Shown here in pieces: positions 46,601-56,964 of a stretch of 64,000 nt of DNA. Under the pieces are notes generated by a model. That model did not search any database. It was not told the DNA's origin and worked only from the letters and a program-made list of their open reading frames with translations. Source of the DNA: Ariolimax columbianus (taxonomy: Eukaryota > Mollusca > Gastropoda > Stylommatophora > Arionidae); the NCBI GenBank assembly GCA_036924085.1, contig JAVGWX010000007.1, forward strand, positions 97,675,141-97,739,140. Reading direction: 5' to 3'. Numbering within the stretch: the first letter of the stretch is position 1; every line of letters begins with the position of its first letter. The position numbers and the translations under genes are program-made.

Positions 46601-47014
46601 TCTGTCATTTCCTTCTAAATAATATATATATATATACGAAATGCGATTGCATAATCATTTCCAAACTACACATACTAAATGTGGCTGGCTGCTTGATTGG
46701 GAACAAATGAGTGTGAAGACATAACAAATATGACTACCCCATATAAACTTGACAACTAAGTACTTGCGATGACGACCATCTGCTAAAACCACTTGAGAAA
46801 CTTAGTGAGAATTTCGTCATCATGATAATTCTAGAAAGGAAATATAATATTTTTCTTCCTGCGTTCTGAAATCAGCTGCAAAAATTTTAAGATTATAAAA
46901 ATGTGTTGAATAATTAACATTACCCCTGCTTTGCTTAAGAGAAGTAACTTAATGCTTGATAAACAAAATCTGTCAAATTAGAGTTAAAAACTTCAGTGTT
47001 GCAAGAATCATTTT
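46601..47014. other. No recognisable feature
   Basis: AT-rich sequence with a short TA repeat near 46622. Confidence 0.35.
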
Positions 47015-47027
47015 AATATCACCTTCT

Positions 47028-47378
47028 GGAGAGGAAGACTAACATCTGGTCATGCAAAATATACTGAACAAGACATGTTAGTCAGAGTCAGGAAAAACAT
47101 ACTGGGTAAGACCCTCACCTCGACTTCCTAGTAGCCTTCCCTGGAAACGGGCTGTTTTCATGGCAGCCGGCTAACGAGGTGAGGGATCGGCGTGATTCCC
47201 GTAGTAGTGAGTGACACGCAGATGAAGCCAAGCATGGCACAAACGCCTGGAGGACCCCGGTCTACCTTCGTCAGCACGTTCGGTATGTGAGGAAAGCTAC
47301 TGCAACCCGCCACTTAACGTCCTTATCAGGGCACACAAAAGAGTAACTTACTCATTGTGGGCATTCACAAACAACCAC
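47028..47378 (+). mobile_element. SINE-V copy 3, minimal array (about 1.5 units), 13-bp TSD
   Basis: 351-bp copy: GGAGAGGAAGACTAACATCT, one and a half minisatellite units (GGTCATGCAAAATATACTGA...), then the shared body and a short CAAACAACCACA tail. The perfect duplication AATATCACCTTCT at 47015-47027 and 47379-47391 fixes both ends. This copy defines what the element looks like without array expansion. Confidence 0.92.
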
Positions 47379-47391
47379 AATATCACCTTCT

Positions 47392-48490
47392 AAACTATGT
47401 AAAATATTATATCAGGAGCAAGGGAAGGAGAAACTTCAGCAATTAGCTTTTGGAAAAAGTATGATAAATGACATGTTCCATAACTAACATACACAGCACT
47501 TAAAACACTTACAGACTGTCATATCTGCTAGATTTACTTCTGGCTGAGACCCCCTGAACTGAGTAATGTGTAAACAGACTGAATGCTGCAGACTTAGAAA
47601 GTAATAGAAGAGCAAGCAAGAAAGACAGTATAAAACACACATGGAGAGTGGCTGTTGTGCTAGCATGAATTAAAAGAATTATCCACTGTGAGAATTGGAT
47701 AAATGTTGATATAGATGTGCTCTCATTGCCAGTATATAGGTCAATGGTATCAGTTTCAGCGGAGAATGGTACCCAGGAGCTGTTTGCCACTAATTGTTAT
47801 CTCTTATTTCTGTTTGAAACATCTTGCTTCTCCATGAGGGTAGTTATAGCTGAGAGACAAGCAAGAAATGAACGAACGAAAGCGAGAAATGCTGGGGTTT
47901 CAAATCCTGTAAGTTTTAAGTATTCCTTGCTCTCAAGGTAGGTGGGACCAGCACCTAGTCATATTGGGGATGGTAGAAAATCTTGAAGGCTCAGAATATA
48001 CTATATCATGTAAAAGAACCCTTGGTAGTTGAAAAGCAGAAAAGAACAGACTTAGTCACCGTCTGGGCAAAAATTCAGAAAGATCATGAAATTCCCATCC
48101 AATACACCAGCTACTTTCCCCTATACCTTGCAAGTCGCTGGAAGTAAAATCACAACAAAAATAACATAATATGGGTAGCTTTAGCTACCTGGCTGCAGGT
48201 ATAACCTGCCTGTTCGAATGCCAGGATTTCAATTATTTCCCTGGTTACTTTGCTGTCAATTCTTCTACTGTTTTATGTATTTGTTGTTATAGTATTAATT
48301 GCTTTGCAAAGAAAGCAACAACAATAATGATAGCAAGGATAAGTAGATTTCAAGCTCCTAGACAATACAGACTGTCATAATGACCATCAGTCAATGAATG
48401 AATACTAAATGACATTTTAAAAACTAACAGCAAGCATTGACATCAAACTCAGCATCCAGTAATGGCACCAAATACCAATGCCATATTAAT
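47392..48490. other. Unique stretch, no gene recognised; possible tRNA-like boxes
   Basis: Near 48172-48225 the words TAGCTTTAGCTACCTGG and TGTTCGAATGCC resemble Pol III A and B boxes, but no tail or target duplication was found. The 93-residue minus frame (47509-47790) has no known domain. Confidence 0.3.
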
Positions 48491-48494
48491 CAGC

Positions 48495-49000
48495 ACTCAC
48501 TGATGACACAAAACAGCAGACGTACATCAATGACATCAAACAGGAGACTTACAGCAATGACATGAAACAGCAGATGTACATCAATGACATCAAACAGCAG
48601 ACGTACAGCAATGACAGCAGACATACAGCAATGACATAATACAGCAGACATACAGCAATGACATAAAACAGCAGACATACAGCAATGACAGCAGACATAC
48701 AGCAATGACAGCAGACATACAGCAATGACATCAAACAGCAGACATACAGCAATGACATCAAACAGCAGACATACAGCAATGACAGCAGACATACAGCAAT
48801 GACATCAAACAGCAGACATACAGCAATGACATAAAACAGCAGACATACAGCAATGACATATGACAGCAGACATACAGCAATGACATCAAACAGCAGACAT
48901 ACAGCAATGACATCAAACAGCAGACATACAGCAATGACAGCAGACATACAGCAATGGCATAAAACAGCAGACATACAGCAATGTCATCAAACATCAGCAA
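48495..49000. repeat. 18/27-bp minisatellite CAGCAGACATACAGCAATGA
   Basis: Units of 18 bp (ACAGCAATGACAGCAGAC) alternate with 27-bp units that add CATCAAACAG or CATAAAACAG. Cys- and Leu-rich minus frames up to 141 residues are artefacts of the repeat. Confidence 0.9.
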
Positions 49001-49771
49001 ATACAATACACACTAGCACTCATCAAAGACATCAATAAAACAATAATACTGGATACACCACAGAGCTTATAATGGCTTTATTACCATGCATATATACTAC
49101 CATGGATGCACATTATTGGGCAGAAATAAAGTAATTTGTGTTTACTGTTAAAAATAAACACCCTGCATCTGCCAGACAAAGTGCCAGTCAAACAAGCAGA
49201 ACAGAGCTAAGCATTCTCTATCTCAGGATGAACATCTATCTACACTGGTGACAGTCTGGCAAAGCAGTTTGTGACATGGATCACAACACACATTTGCCGG
49301 TTATCAATCTTGAAACAGCAAATCAGCACCCATATGGGAATTAAACCAATTTTTTCATGTGTGCTGAATTCAGATGCACTGGACCATTAGGAGTAAAACA
49401 CAGCATAACACACACCACCTTAGAAGAAAAAGGTGTTTGCAAACAAAAATATGTAATATATAGAATGGTGACTACACAATTCATATGAAGAATGGCTCGC
49501 TGGGAAGAATGAATAGGGCAACTGTACCCCCATGCATGCAGCAAATGGTGACTAAATAAGGTAGTGCATGTCGCTAGCAGCCTGATAATATAAATCAAAA
49601 TGCTGCAGAGACCATCACTACAAGAGTACACAGTGATTTGGCACAGGCTTCTAGTAAGAAGTCTTCTACAGTGGTAGCTGCCCTATGCTTCATAAGGAGG
49701 AGAGAAGAAACAGCAACAGATAAATGTGTTCTGTTTATGATGTAATGGTGTACTGCTGCATGGTAACCAGA
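49001..49771. other. No recognisable feature
   Basis: Unique AT-rich sequence. Frames of 67-96 residues have no motif. Confidence 0.35.
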
Positions 49772-50370
49772 GATTGTCAGACAGAGATTGTCAGTCAAAG
49801 TGCCAGTCAGACATCACCTACACATGTCAGTAGACAGAGATTGTCAGCCAAAGATTGTAAGCCAAAGTGCCAGTCAGACATCACCTACACCTGTCATTAG
49901 ACAGAGATTGTCAGACAAAGTGCCAGTCAAACATATACCTATAACTGACATAAGACTGAGATTGTCAGACAAAGTGCCAGTCAAACAGATACATATAACT
50001 GACATAAGACTGAGATCATCAGACAAAGTGCCAGTCAAATAGATATCAGCTATAACTGACATAAGACAGATCGTCAGACAAAGTGCCAGTCAAACAGATA
50101 TCACCTATAACTGACATAAGACTGAGATTGTCAGACAAAATGCCAGTTAAACAGATATCACCTATAACTGACATAAGACAGATCGTCAGACCAAGTACCA
50201 GTCAAACAGATATCACCTTTAACTGACATAAGACAGATCGTCAGACAAGGTGTCAGTCAAACAGATATCACCTACACCTGTCATTAGACAGAGATTGTCA
50301 GACAAAGTGCCAGTCAGACAGAGATTATCAGACAAAGTGCCAGTCAGACAGACATCCGCTACACCTGTCA
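49772..50370. repeat. About 57-bp minisatellite with CAGACAAAGTGCCAGTCA core
   Basis: About ten units built from GATTGTCAGACAAAGTGCCA and GTCAAACAGATATCACC plus TATAACTGACATAAGAC, with several unit-length variants. Confidence 0.88.
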
Positions 50371-51070
50371 TATAAAAAGCCAATAAATGATATCTGCACC
50401 AAACACAAAGATAGCATGTACTACTTATGCCACTCAAGATAATCAAATTTAGAATAAGAGAAGCTAATCACACAGTTCTACTGACATTTTCCCATTCAAC
50501 ATCACAAAATGAGTTATAATTAGCTATTCTTGTCAACAGAAAACAAGGTCAATCAAAATTGGTTGTCCAGTGGTGGCAAAATAGCATACTCTTGGAGAAC
50601 GTTCATGTTATAAATTAAGTTAAAATCATCTAGCTTGACCAAGATCAACATGCCATTAATAGATCTGTCCACACAACAAGAACAGTTACAGTCTCAGGAT
50701 GCCAGTAATTAACGCCAGTGATACTTTCTGCTCAACTTAACATCATTAACCTGATTCTTCACTTCAAGAATTAAGTGCCCTAGTGATGCCTGGTGCCATT
50801 ATCAGCTACATAAGTCCTCTACGTTTCTTATAATCTTCCAAGTTCAAAGATCTACGTGGAGCTGTGTCGCGGGCTGTATGCAGTGGAGGTGTGGGAACAA
50901 CCACCTGGGAACCTGAGAACACATTTCAATCATGTTAAAAGCTTTATTAGATTTGTAAATTTGATAGTTCTTCTTCTTCTTCGTGCGCTGTCAAACGTCA
51001 ACCTGTATTTGATAGTTCAAGACATCAAACTAAAGGAGAGAGGTTGATCAAGAATAAACATTTGAGAGAG
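50371..51070. other. No recognisable feature
   Basis: Unique sequence. The 63-residue frame at 50856 lacks any motif. Confidence 0.35.
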
Positions 51071-51074
51071 ATTA

Positions 51075-51540
51075 GAAATGCTCAAGAATAGTTCCTGACA
51101 ATAAGAATGGTCCAGGACATTTGAGAATAGTTTCTGAAAAGAATGGTCCAGGACATTAGAGAATAGTTCCTGACAATAAGAATAGTCCAGGACATTTGAG
51201 AATAGTTTCTGACAAGAATGGTCCAGGACATTTGAGAATAGTTCCTGACAAGAATGGTCCAGGACATTAGAGAATAGTTCCTGACAAGAATGGTCCAGGA
51301 CATTTGAGAATAGTTTCTGACAAGAATGGTCCAGGACATTTGAGAATAGTTCCTGACAAGAATGGTCCAGGACATTAGAGAATAGTTCCTAACAATAAGA
51401 ATGGTCCAGGACATTTGAGAATAGTTTCTGACAAGAATGGTCCAGGACATTAGAGAATAGTTCCTAACAATAAGAATGGTCCAGGACATTTGAGAATAGT
51501 TCCTGACAATAAGAATAGTCCAGGACATTTGACAATAGTT
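51075..51540. repeat. 33/36-bp minisatellite GAATGGTCCAGGACATTTGA
   Basis: About 13 units of TTCCTGACAAGAATGGTCCA plus GGACATTNGAGAATAG; AATAAG in place of AAG gives the 36-bp form. The 148-residue minus frame (MSWTILIVRNYS repeats) is a consequence of unit lengths divisible by 3. Confidence 0.9.
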
Positions 51541-51654
51541 CCCAACCAGAAGAGCTCAAGTTGAGAACAGGTCAGTAAGACGTACTCAAGTTGATGATCA
51601 CCTCAAGTGCCATCTCTGCATCGAAGGTTGGCTGCAATGGACCTCCAACATCTC

Positions 51655-51795
51655 TATTTCTTGTCTTAATGGTACACTCTGACAGATTTATTTCTTGTCT
51701 TGATGGTACACTCTGACAGATTTATTTCTTGTCTTGATGGTACACTCTGACAGATTTATTTCTTGTCTTGATGGTACACTCTGACAGATTGTCAT
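51655..51795. repeat. 34-bp repeat, four units
   Basis: TTTATTTCTTGTCTTGATGG plus TACACTCTGACAGA, nearly identical units. Confidence 0.88.
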
Positions 51796-51805
51796 TAGCC
51801 CATCT

Positions 51806-51908
51806 TTTCTTCTTCTTCTTCTTCTGCGTACACAGTCAGACAGTAACCATTATTTTCTCGAAAAAAGCGGCGGTCATCCTGAGACTCTCGCCACTACCAT
51901 AGCGTTTT
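51806..51908 (-). mobile_element. LINE-D 3' end, about 100 bp
   Basis: The minus strand reads CGCTATGGTAGTGGCGAGAG...AGGATGACCGCCGCTTTTTT, GGTTACTGTCTGACTG and a GAAGAAGAAG tail, the last 100 bp of LINE-D (compare 60255-60363). A very short 5'-truncated insertion. Confidence 0.82.
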
Positions 51909-52030
51909 TCGAATAGGTTGTACTGCCATCATACTGTGATTTACGTTGCACTGTTTTGTTAGGCTTGCGGCCCCGTGCATCCGATTTCAACAGGCGTTTC
52001 TGTAGGGATGCCCTCCTTAGCCTTTGGCTG
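51909..52030 (-). mobile_element. SINE D fragment with the shared core
   Basis: The minus strand carries ACGCCTGTTGAAATCGGATG followed by CACGGGGCCGCAAG, the same core as in SINE B and SINE C, but with different flanking sequence. No tRNA-like boxes or target duplications were identified. Confidence 0.5.
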
Positions 52031-52539
52031 TCCCCAGCCTATCTGCAAGGCAGCAGTTGTTTACGATCAGAGTTTTCTCTCCTATGGAAGTTGTCTTACC
52101 AGACTATCGAGTCTTCACTACTCGTGTCTATAGGGTGCAATGATGATATGTGATATATGAGATGGACTGGTTTACCCGGAAGAGAGGCAGTCCAGTGTGT
52201 CTGTATCCCAGGATCGTCACGTCCTGCCAGAAACGTAGCATTTGCATGTGAGTGGGGTATCTCTTTTTCCCTTTATTTTCTTGGCTTCTATGCAGGGATG
52301 GTACGCCTAGCATTCCCCGCCACCTGGGGTGTTGACACAGTGGGGCAGGTGTGCAATGTCCGCTGGTCTGCATCTCTTCTGCGTCCAGTATGATAGTTAT
52401 ATGGCTGATAACGTACAGAGGTAGATATCGTAGCCGGAGTGCATTCAGCCAGAGGACAAGCCTGGTAATGTCACAGAGATGTTGTTCGCCTGGTGTGCGG
52501 ACAACTCTCATGGTCAGTGGTTGAGTCTTGACAGTTCAC
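52031..52539. other. Unassigned moderately GC-rich sequence
   Basis: No recognisable motif. The 127-residue minus frame (52128-52511) has no domain I recognise. Confidence 0.35.
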
Positions 52540-52905
52540 AGTGAGGTGGCTGCTCTACTGTTTTCGACACCCCGACCAGGTACTAAGTCTTTGGTTAGTG
52601 TTTTTCGCACCCCATCGCCGTATAGGGTGAGTATCAAGCAGTTGTCCGCCCGCTTTGATTTGCGGGCGGCAAGGGCCTCTTACTGTGGCTCTACCTGATA
52701 GGGCTGGGGCGCAAGCCCCAGGTCCCGAGCATGTAGGAGCCTCCCATTGCAGTGGTGCTGAGATTTTGGGCGGGATTGCGGCTTACAAGGGTTCGGCCGT
52801 AATCCCCCACATGGTAGCCTCGCGCCCTTGGCTTATCAGCCTGGTACGTGAACCAAAGTGTCTGCGGCTCCTCTCGATTTGAGCTGGTTTTCCGTAGCAA
52901 AGCCC
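52540..52905. other. GC-rich structured segment with strong hairpins
   Basis: Perfect inverted repeats: CCGCCCGC/GCGGGCGG around an 8-base loop (52646-52669) and CTGGGGC/GCCCCAG around GCAA (52704-52721). On the plus strand the second has a GNRA-type tetraloop. The segment is flanked by decayed 18S-hybrid modules to its right. It could be the end of an unrecognised mobile element or a spacer RNA structure. The 88-residue minus frame (52691-52957) has no known domain. Confidence 0.55.
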
Positions 52906-53104
52906 TGTCATTTGTAGGGTAAAACTGACCTGTCTTCAGATGATCTATTTCCAGCACCCATTCACTATTTGGTCAGACGAATTTATTGAGGGCTTTTTGT
53001 TTGTCAATGACCAGGTATTTGAAATCTGCGGTTTCTGCGGGGTTAAAACACGATTTCCGTAGCGTTCTTTCATTTGAGTGTTTGAGAGCTGACTTGTCAT
53101 CCGT
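52906..53104. other. Decayed fourth hybrid-module remnant
   Basis: TTCCAGCACCCATTCACTAT at about 52949 resembles the hairpin loop of the following modules (TTCCAGCACATGTTCTCTAT at 53299), suggesting an older module. The rest is unassigned. Confidence 0.45.
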
Positions 53105-53557
53105 GAGTCTAATACCAGCGTACGTTCATTATTAGACCCAAACGGCAGTGCTCTCGATTTGTCAGTTGTTCTACAGTATTGGCGTGTTCAGTCAAATTAA
53201 GCCGCAGGTTCCACACCTGGTGGTGCCCTTCCGTCAATTCCCTTAGCGAGACAATCAAGTTTCTTAGAGGGTAGCCCCAAAATTTTCGAGGGTCTAATTC
53301 CAGCACATGTTCTCTATTAGACCCCACGAAGGTGTACTTTTTGATAGTCATTCTGCAGTATTGGCGTGGTAAGTTAACTTAGGTCTCAGGCTCCACTCCT
53401 GATAGTGCTCTTCCGTCAATTCCTTTATCAAACACTGGATGCAGACAGAACCGAGCCACAGGGGGCATAACCCCAGATTTCTGGGGGTCTAAGTCCAGCA
53501 CCAGTTCCATATTAGACCCCAGAAGAGTGGTCTCGGCATGTCAATCATTTCAGTGTT
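53105..53557 (-). repeat. Tandem modules containing 18S-like segments (about 181-194-bp period)
   Basis: Each module contains a hairpin (GGGTCTAAT...ATTAGACCC at 53105-53140, 53289-53325 and 53483-53520), and the first two also contain a segment resembling 18S around the universal CCGTCAATTCCTTTAAG site (53181-53244 and 53362-53427). The third hairpin is followed by the true 18S at 53558. Copies one and two have several substitutions from 18S. Sequence just 3' of the 18S-like part (minus strand CACGCCAATACTG, CACGGGCAACACTG) is shared by all three modules and differs from normal 18S, so the junction itself was duplicated. Confidence 0.75.
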
Positions 53558-53583
53558 GCCCGTGTTGAGTCAAATTAAGCCGC

Positions 53584-53632
<49 letters not shown>

Positions 53633-54798
53633 TTTGCAACCATACTTCCCCCGGAACCCAAACACTTTGGTTTCCCGGAAGCTGCCCGCAGAGTCATCGA
53701 AGCAACTCCTGCGGATCGCTAGTCGGCATCGTTTATGGTCAGAACTACGACGGTATCTGATCGTCTTCGCGCCTCTGACTTTCGTTCTTGATTAATGAAA
53801 ACATTCTTGACAAATGCTTTCGCAGTAGCTCGTCTTGCGGCGATCCAAGAATTTCACCTCTAACGCCGCAATACGAATGCCCCCGTTTGTCCCTGTTAAT
53901 CATTACCTCCAGTTCCGAAAACCAACAAAATAGAACCGAGGTCCTATTCCATTATTCCATGCACCATTATTCAGGCAGCCGAGGCCTGCTTTGAACACTC
54001 TAATTTTTTCAAAGTAAACGCGCCGGCCACCCAGGACGCTCAGCGAAGAGCACCCGTGGGAGAGAGCCGGCAGACGGTAGGGCAGGAGACAACGGGCAGT
54101 GAACCGGCGCGAGCCGGACCGCCCGCCTGCGCCTGAGATCCAACTACGAGCTTTTTAACTGCAACAACTTTAATATACGCTATTGGAGCTGGAATTACCG
54201 CGGCTGCTGGCACCAGACTTGCCCTCCAATAGATCCTCGTTAAAGGGTTTAAAGTGTACTCATTCCAATTACGGGGCCTCGAAAGAGTCCCGTATTGTTA
54301 TTTTTCGTCACTACCTCCCCGTGCCGGGAGTGGGTAAGTTGCGCGCCTGCTGCCTTCCTTGGATGTGGTAGCCGTTTCTCATGCTCCCTCTCCGGAATCG
54401 AACCCTGATTCCCCGTTACCCGTTACAAACATGGTAGGCATGTCACGTACCATCGACATTTGATAGGGCAGACATTTGAAAGATGCGTCGCCGGCACATG
54501 AGGCCATGCGATCAGCACAAAGTTATCCAGAGTCACCAGTGGGGACGCCGCAACCCCGCGAGGGGAAACGACGATTGGATTTGAACTAATAAAAGCGCTC
54601 TTTCCGGGAGGGTCGAGCTTGGTAAGCATGTATTGGCTCTAGAATTGCCACAGTTATCCAAGTAGGATCGTGTCATCTAAGGAACCTCGACTGATTTAAT
54701 GAGCCATTCACGGTTTCACCGTGAGACAGTGTGAACTTAGACATGCATGGCTTAATCTTTGAGACAAGCATATGACTACTGGCAGGATCAACCAGATA
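53558..54798 (-). rRNA. 18S rRNA: 18S (small-subunit) rRNA, 5' two thirds only
   Basis: The minus strand starts TATCTGGTTGATCCTGCCAG at 54798, the conserved 5' end, and continues through universal blocks such as GGAGCTGGAATTACCGCGGC (plus strand, about 54184), the V4 region with a GC-rich insert (54020-54120), and CCGTCAATTCCTTTAAGTTT (53606). The mature rRNA would run on for several hundred bases, but normal 18S sequence stops at about 53558, where a non-18S repeat takes over. Preserved sequence suggests a recent or functional-derived copy, but as present it cannot yield a complete rRNA. Small frames across it are artefacts. Chimeric assembly is an alternative explanation for the break. Confidence 0.95.
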
Positions 54799-55430
54799 TC
54801 TGTCGGAGACGTACGTACAGCGCACACCGGTCGGCGGAGGAAGGGTGTGTAAAAAGCCTCACTGGGACGGCCGCAGGGACCGACTGACGGGACGGACGGA
54901 CGGTTGTTCCACCCGTCCCTCACTCCGTCGACCTAGGACCGCCTGCTGACAGGGGCCTCCCACACGCACCAGACGACCGACCGACCGGGCTCGCTCGAGG
55001 AGGGATGGCAGCGCTCTGTGCAGAACGGATCCCAACGACCTCGGCGATGAATTTCACTGGGACTAGAGACAATATTTGGCCTGCCCTTCTCCGTAGGGAG
55101 AGAACGCAGGGCCTCGAGGCAACGATTCCTGCTTTCCATTTGCCGGTCACAAGCTCTTTGCGAGAGTCGGACCACCAGCGAGACGTACTGTCGAGCTCTG
55201 CTATAAGCCTTAGATAAATCACCACGGACGGACCACGTTTCCTGATACGGACCAGACTAGCGCACCTTGGTGGAGGAGCCACTACCACAAACCGCACCCA
55301 ATTCGCACTACGGGGAAAGGCAGGCGAGCGTTTTCCGCAAGCCCGCGCTATCGCTCCGCCTGGCGGGACTGAGATCGCTTTACGAACACTGGTTGAAATT
55401 GAGTCGCTGCGGCGAGACAACTACCCCAGA
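54799..55430 (-). other. Probable 5' external transcribed spacer of the rDNA
   Basis: GC-rich sequence directly upstream (minus strand) of the 18S 5' end, where the 5' ETS belongs. It loses its GC-rich character at about 55430-55500 where A-rich repeats begin. A 166-residue minus frame is present but lacks any motif, and GC-rich spacer commonly gives such frames. No Pol I promoter was identified. Confidence 0.7.
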
Positions 55431-55509
55431 TAGCCCATCTTTTGATGTTGCTCTCCCATTTATGTTGCAGTCTTCCTATCGCCTGCCCTTAACCTTTCTT
55501 GAGGAAAGC

Positions 55510-56380
55510 TCAGAATAATAACAGTTTAAGATAGATCAGAGTAGCTCAAGATGAAGATAGTTCAAGATAAAACAGAGTAGCTCAAGATACAGACAGTACA
55601 ATAGATCAGAATAGCTCAGGATATGGATAGTTCAAATAGATCAGAGTAGCTCAACATACAGATAATTCAATACATTATATTAGAATAGCACAATATATGG
55701 ATAGCTTTATAGAAAAATAATTATAGCTGACAGATCAGAATAGCTCAGGATATGGAAAGTTCAAGATAGATCAGAGTACCTCAAAATGAGAATAGCTTTA
55801 AAGATAAAATAATTATAGTTAAGACAGATCAGAATAGCTTAACTAAACTTAACGTCTTTATACTGGTTTAGAAAACTCTGTATACAACCAGTTTCATTTA
55901 CATTACATTGTTCTAAAAGCTATGCGCATCCAATTTATTCTTAAATGCATTAATTGCTCCTGCCTCCACTACTTCCTGTGGCAATGCATTCCAAGCATTC
56001 ACCACTCTCTGACTAAAAAAAATATTTCCTAATATCTAATCTGGACCTCTCTTTAGTTAATTTGTAGCTATGCCCTCTTGTTTTTGTGGGTGGTTGTATA
56101 TTGAAAAACTTCCTATAGTTTAATTTATCCGCTCCTCTGATTATCTTATAAACCTGTATTTGGTTCCCTTGAATTCTTCTCTTTTCTAAAAACTTAGACC
56201 GAGTCTTTCCTCATAAATGTAATTCTGGAATCCCACTATCAGGTAATGATAAACAGCTTAAGATATTGATAGTTCAAAATAGATTAGAATAGCTCAAAAT
56301 ATGGATAGTTCAAAATAGATCAGAATAGCTCAAGACACGGATACAAAAAAAGAAAGTAGTATGTCCTTTACCTCGTCCGT
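55510..56380. repeat. Degenerate GATCAGAATAGCTCAAGATA repeats
   Basis: Diverged relatives of the 55-bp array unit begin immediately beyond the ETS and are interrupted by a LINE-C copy (55843-56255). The position just upstream of the rDNA suggests intergenic-spacer subrepeats, though this is inference. Confidence 0.65.
55843..56255 (-). mobile_element. LINE-C 3' end (minus copy)
   Basis: From the TTAACTAAACTTAACG start, the minus strand matches the LINE-C terminal block, 3' UTR (CATTCCAAGCATTCACCACT on the plus strand) and RT tail up to the equivalent of FQNYSYKERL. It inserted in the degenerate spacer repeats. Confidence 0.82.
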
Positions 56381-56382
56381 AT

Positions 56383-56740
56383 GTCAGACGAGCGGCTCCC
56401 AAAGAAGCTTCTCTACGGTGAGCTGAGAGAGGGATGACACGAGAGAGGGCGCCCAAAGAAACATTTTAAAGACGGTCTGAAGGACTCACTGAAAAGTTGC
56501 CAGATAGACATCGACACCTGGGAATGTCTTGCGCAAAACAGATCTGACTGGAGAAGCGCAGTCAAATCGGGTGTAGCTGCCGGTGAAGACAACCGTGTTG
56601 TGAAAGCCCAGAGCAGACGCGAGACCCAGAAATTCCGAACAGCGGGAACACCATCATCTTCTACAAACTTTGTGTTCCCGTTATATAGCAGATGTTTTTG
56701 TGCCCACATTGGCCTGTTCAGCCACATGCGCACTAACACC
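56383..56740 (+). mobile_element. LINE-E: C-terminal tail of another LINE
   Basis: Plus-strand translation gives ERLPKKLLYGELREG, a stop, then HERGRPKKHFKDGLKDSLKS, CQIDIDTWECLAQNRSDWRS and, near the end, CFCAHIGLFSHMRTN. The order GRPKxxFKD, DxxxWExLAxxRxxWR and IGLxSHxR is typical of the C-terminal tail of several LINE families. One stop and loss of the RT mark it as a remnant. Confidence 0.72.
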
Positions 56741-56964
56741 CAACAGGGAAATCTGTGACAAAGATGATGTCGGCAGGTCTACAGAATGGTAGCTTGTGAT
56801 TACTTTCCATACCTGGAGAAGCAATCTTACCATGAAAAAAAAATTGTGTCTGCCAAACTGGACATAGGCGGGTTTCGTACCCAATATATGGGTAAATCAA
56901 GATATTATATCAAAATAGCTCAAGATCAGGATAGTTTCAAAGAATAGTTCAGTAAAGATAGATA

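Noticed and set aside
48171..48230. tRNA gene
   Set aside because: Two Pol III box-like words are present but I could not fold acceptor and anticodon stems.
53109..53351. 80-residue minus frame with repeated GSNREHVLELDP-type motif, looking like a protein module
   Set aside because: Half of it (RELTEGHHQ...) is simply the translation of the conserved 18S rRNA segment, and the neighbouring module is out of frame with stops, so the repeat is at DNA level.
53558..54798. Functional 18S gene
   Set aside because: The 3' third is absent from the window and replaced by a foreign repeat, so this copy cannot make complete 18S rRNA.
54920..55420. 166-residue frame in the rDNA spacer
   Set aside because: GC-rich transcribed spacer gives chance long frames; no motif and no codon signal.
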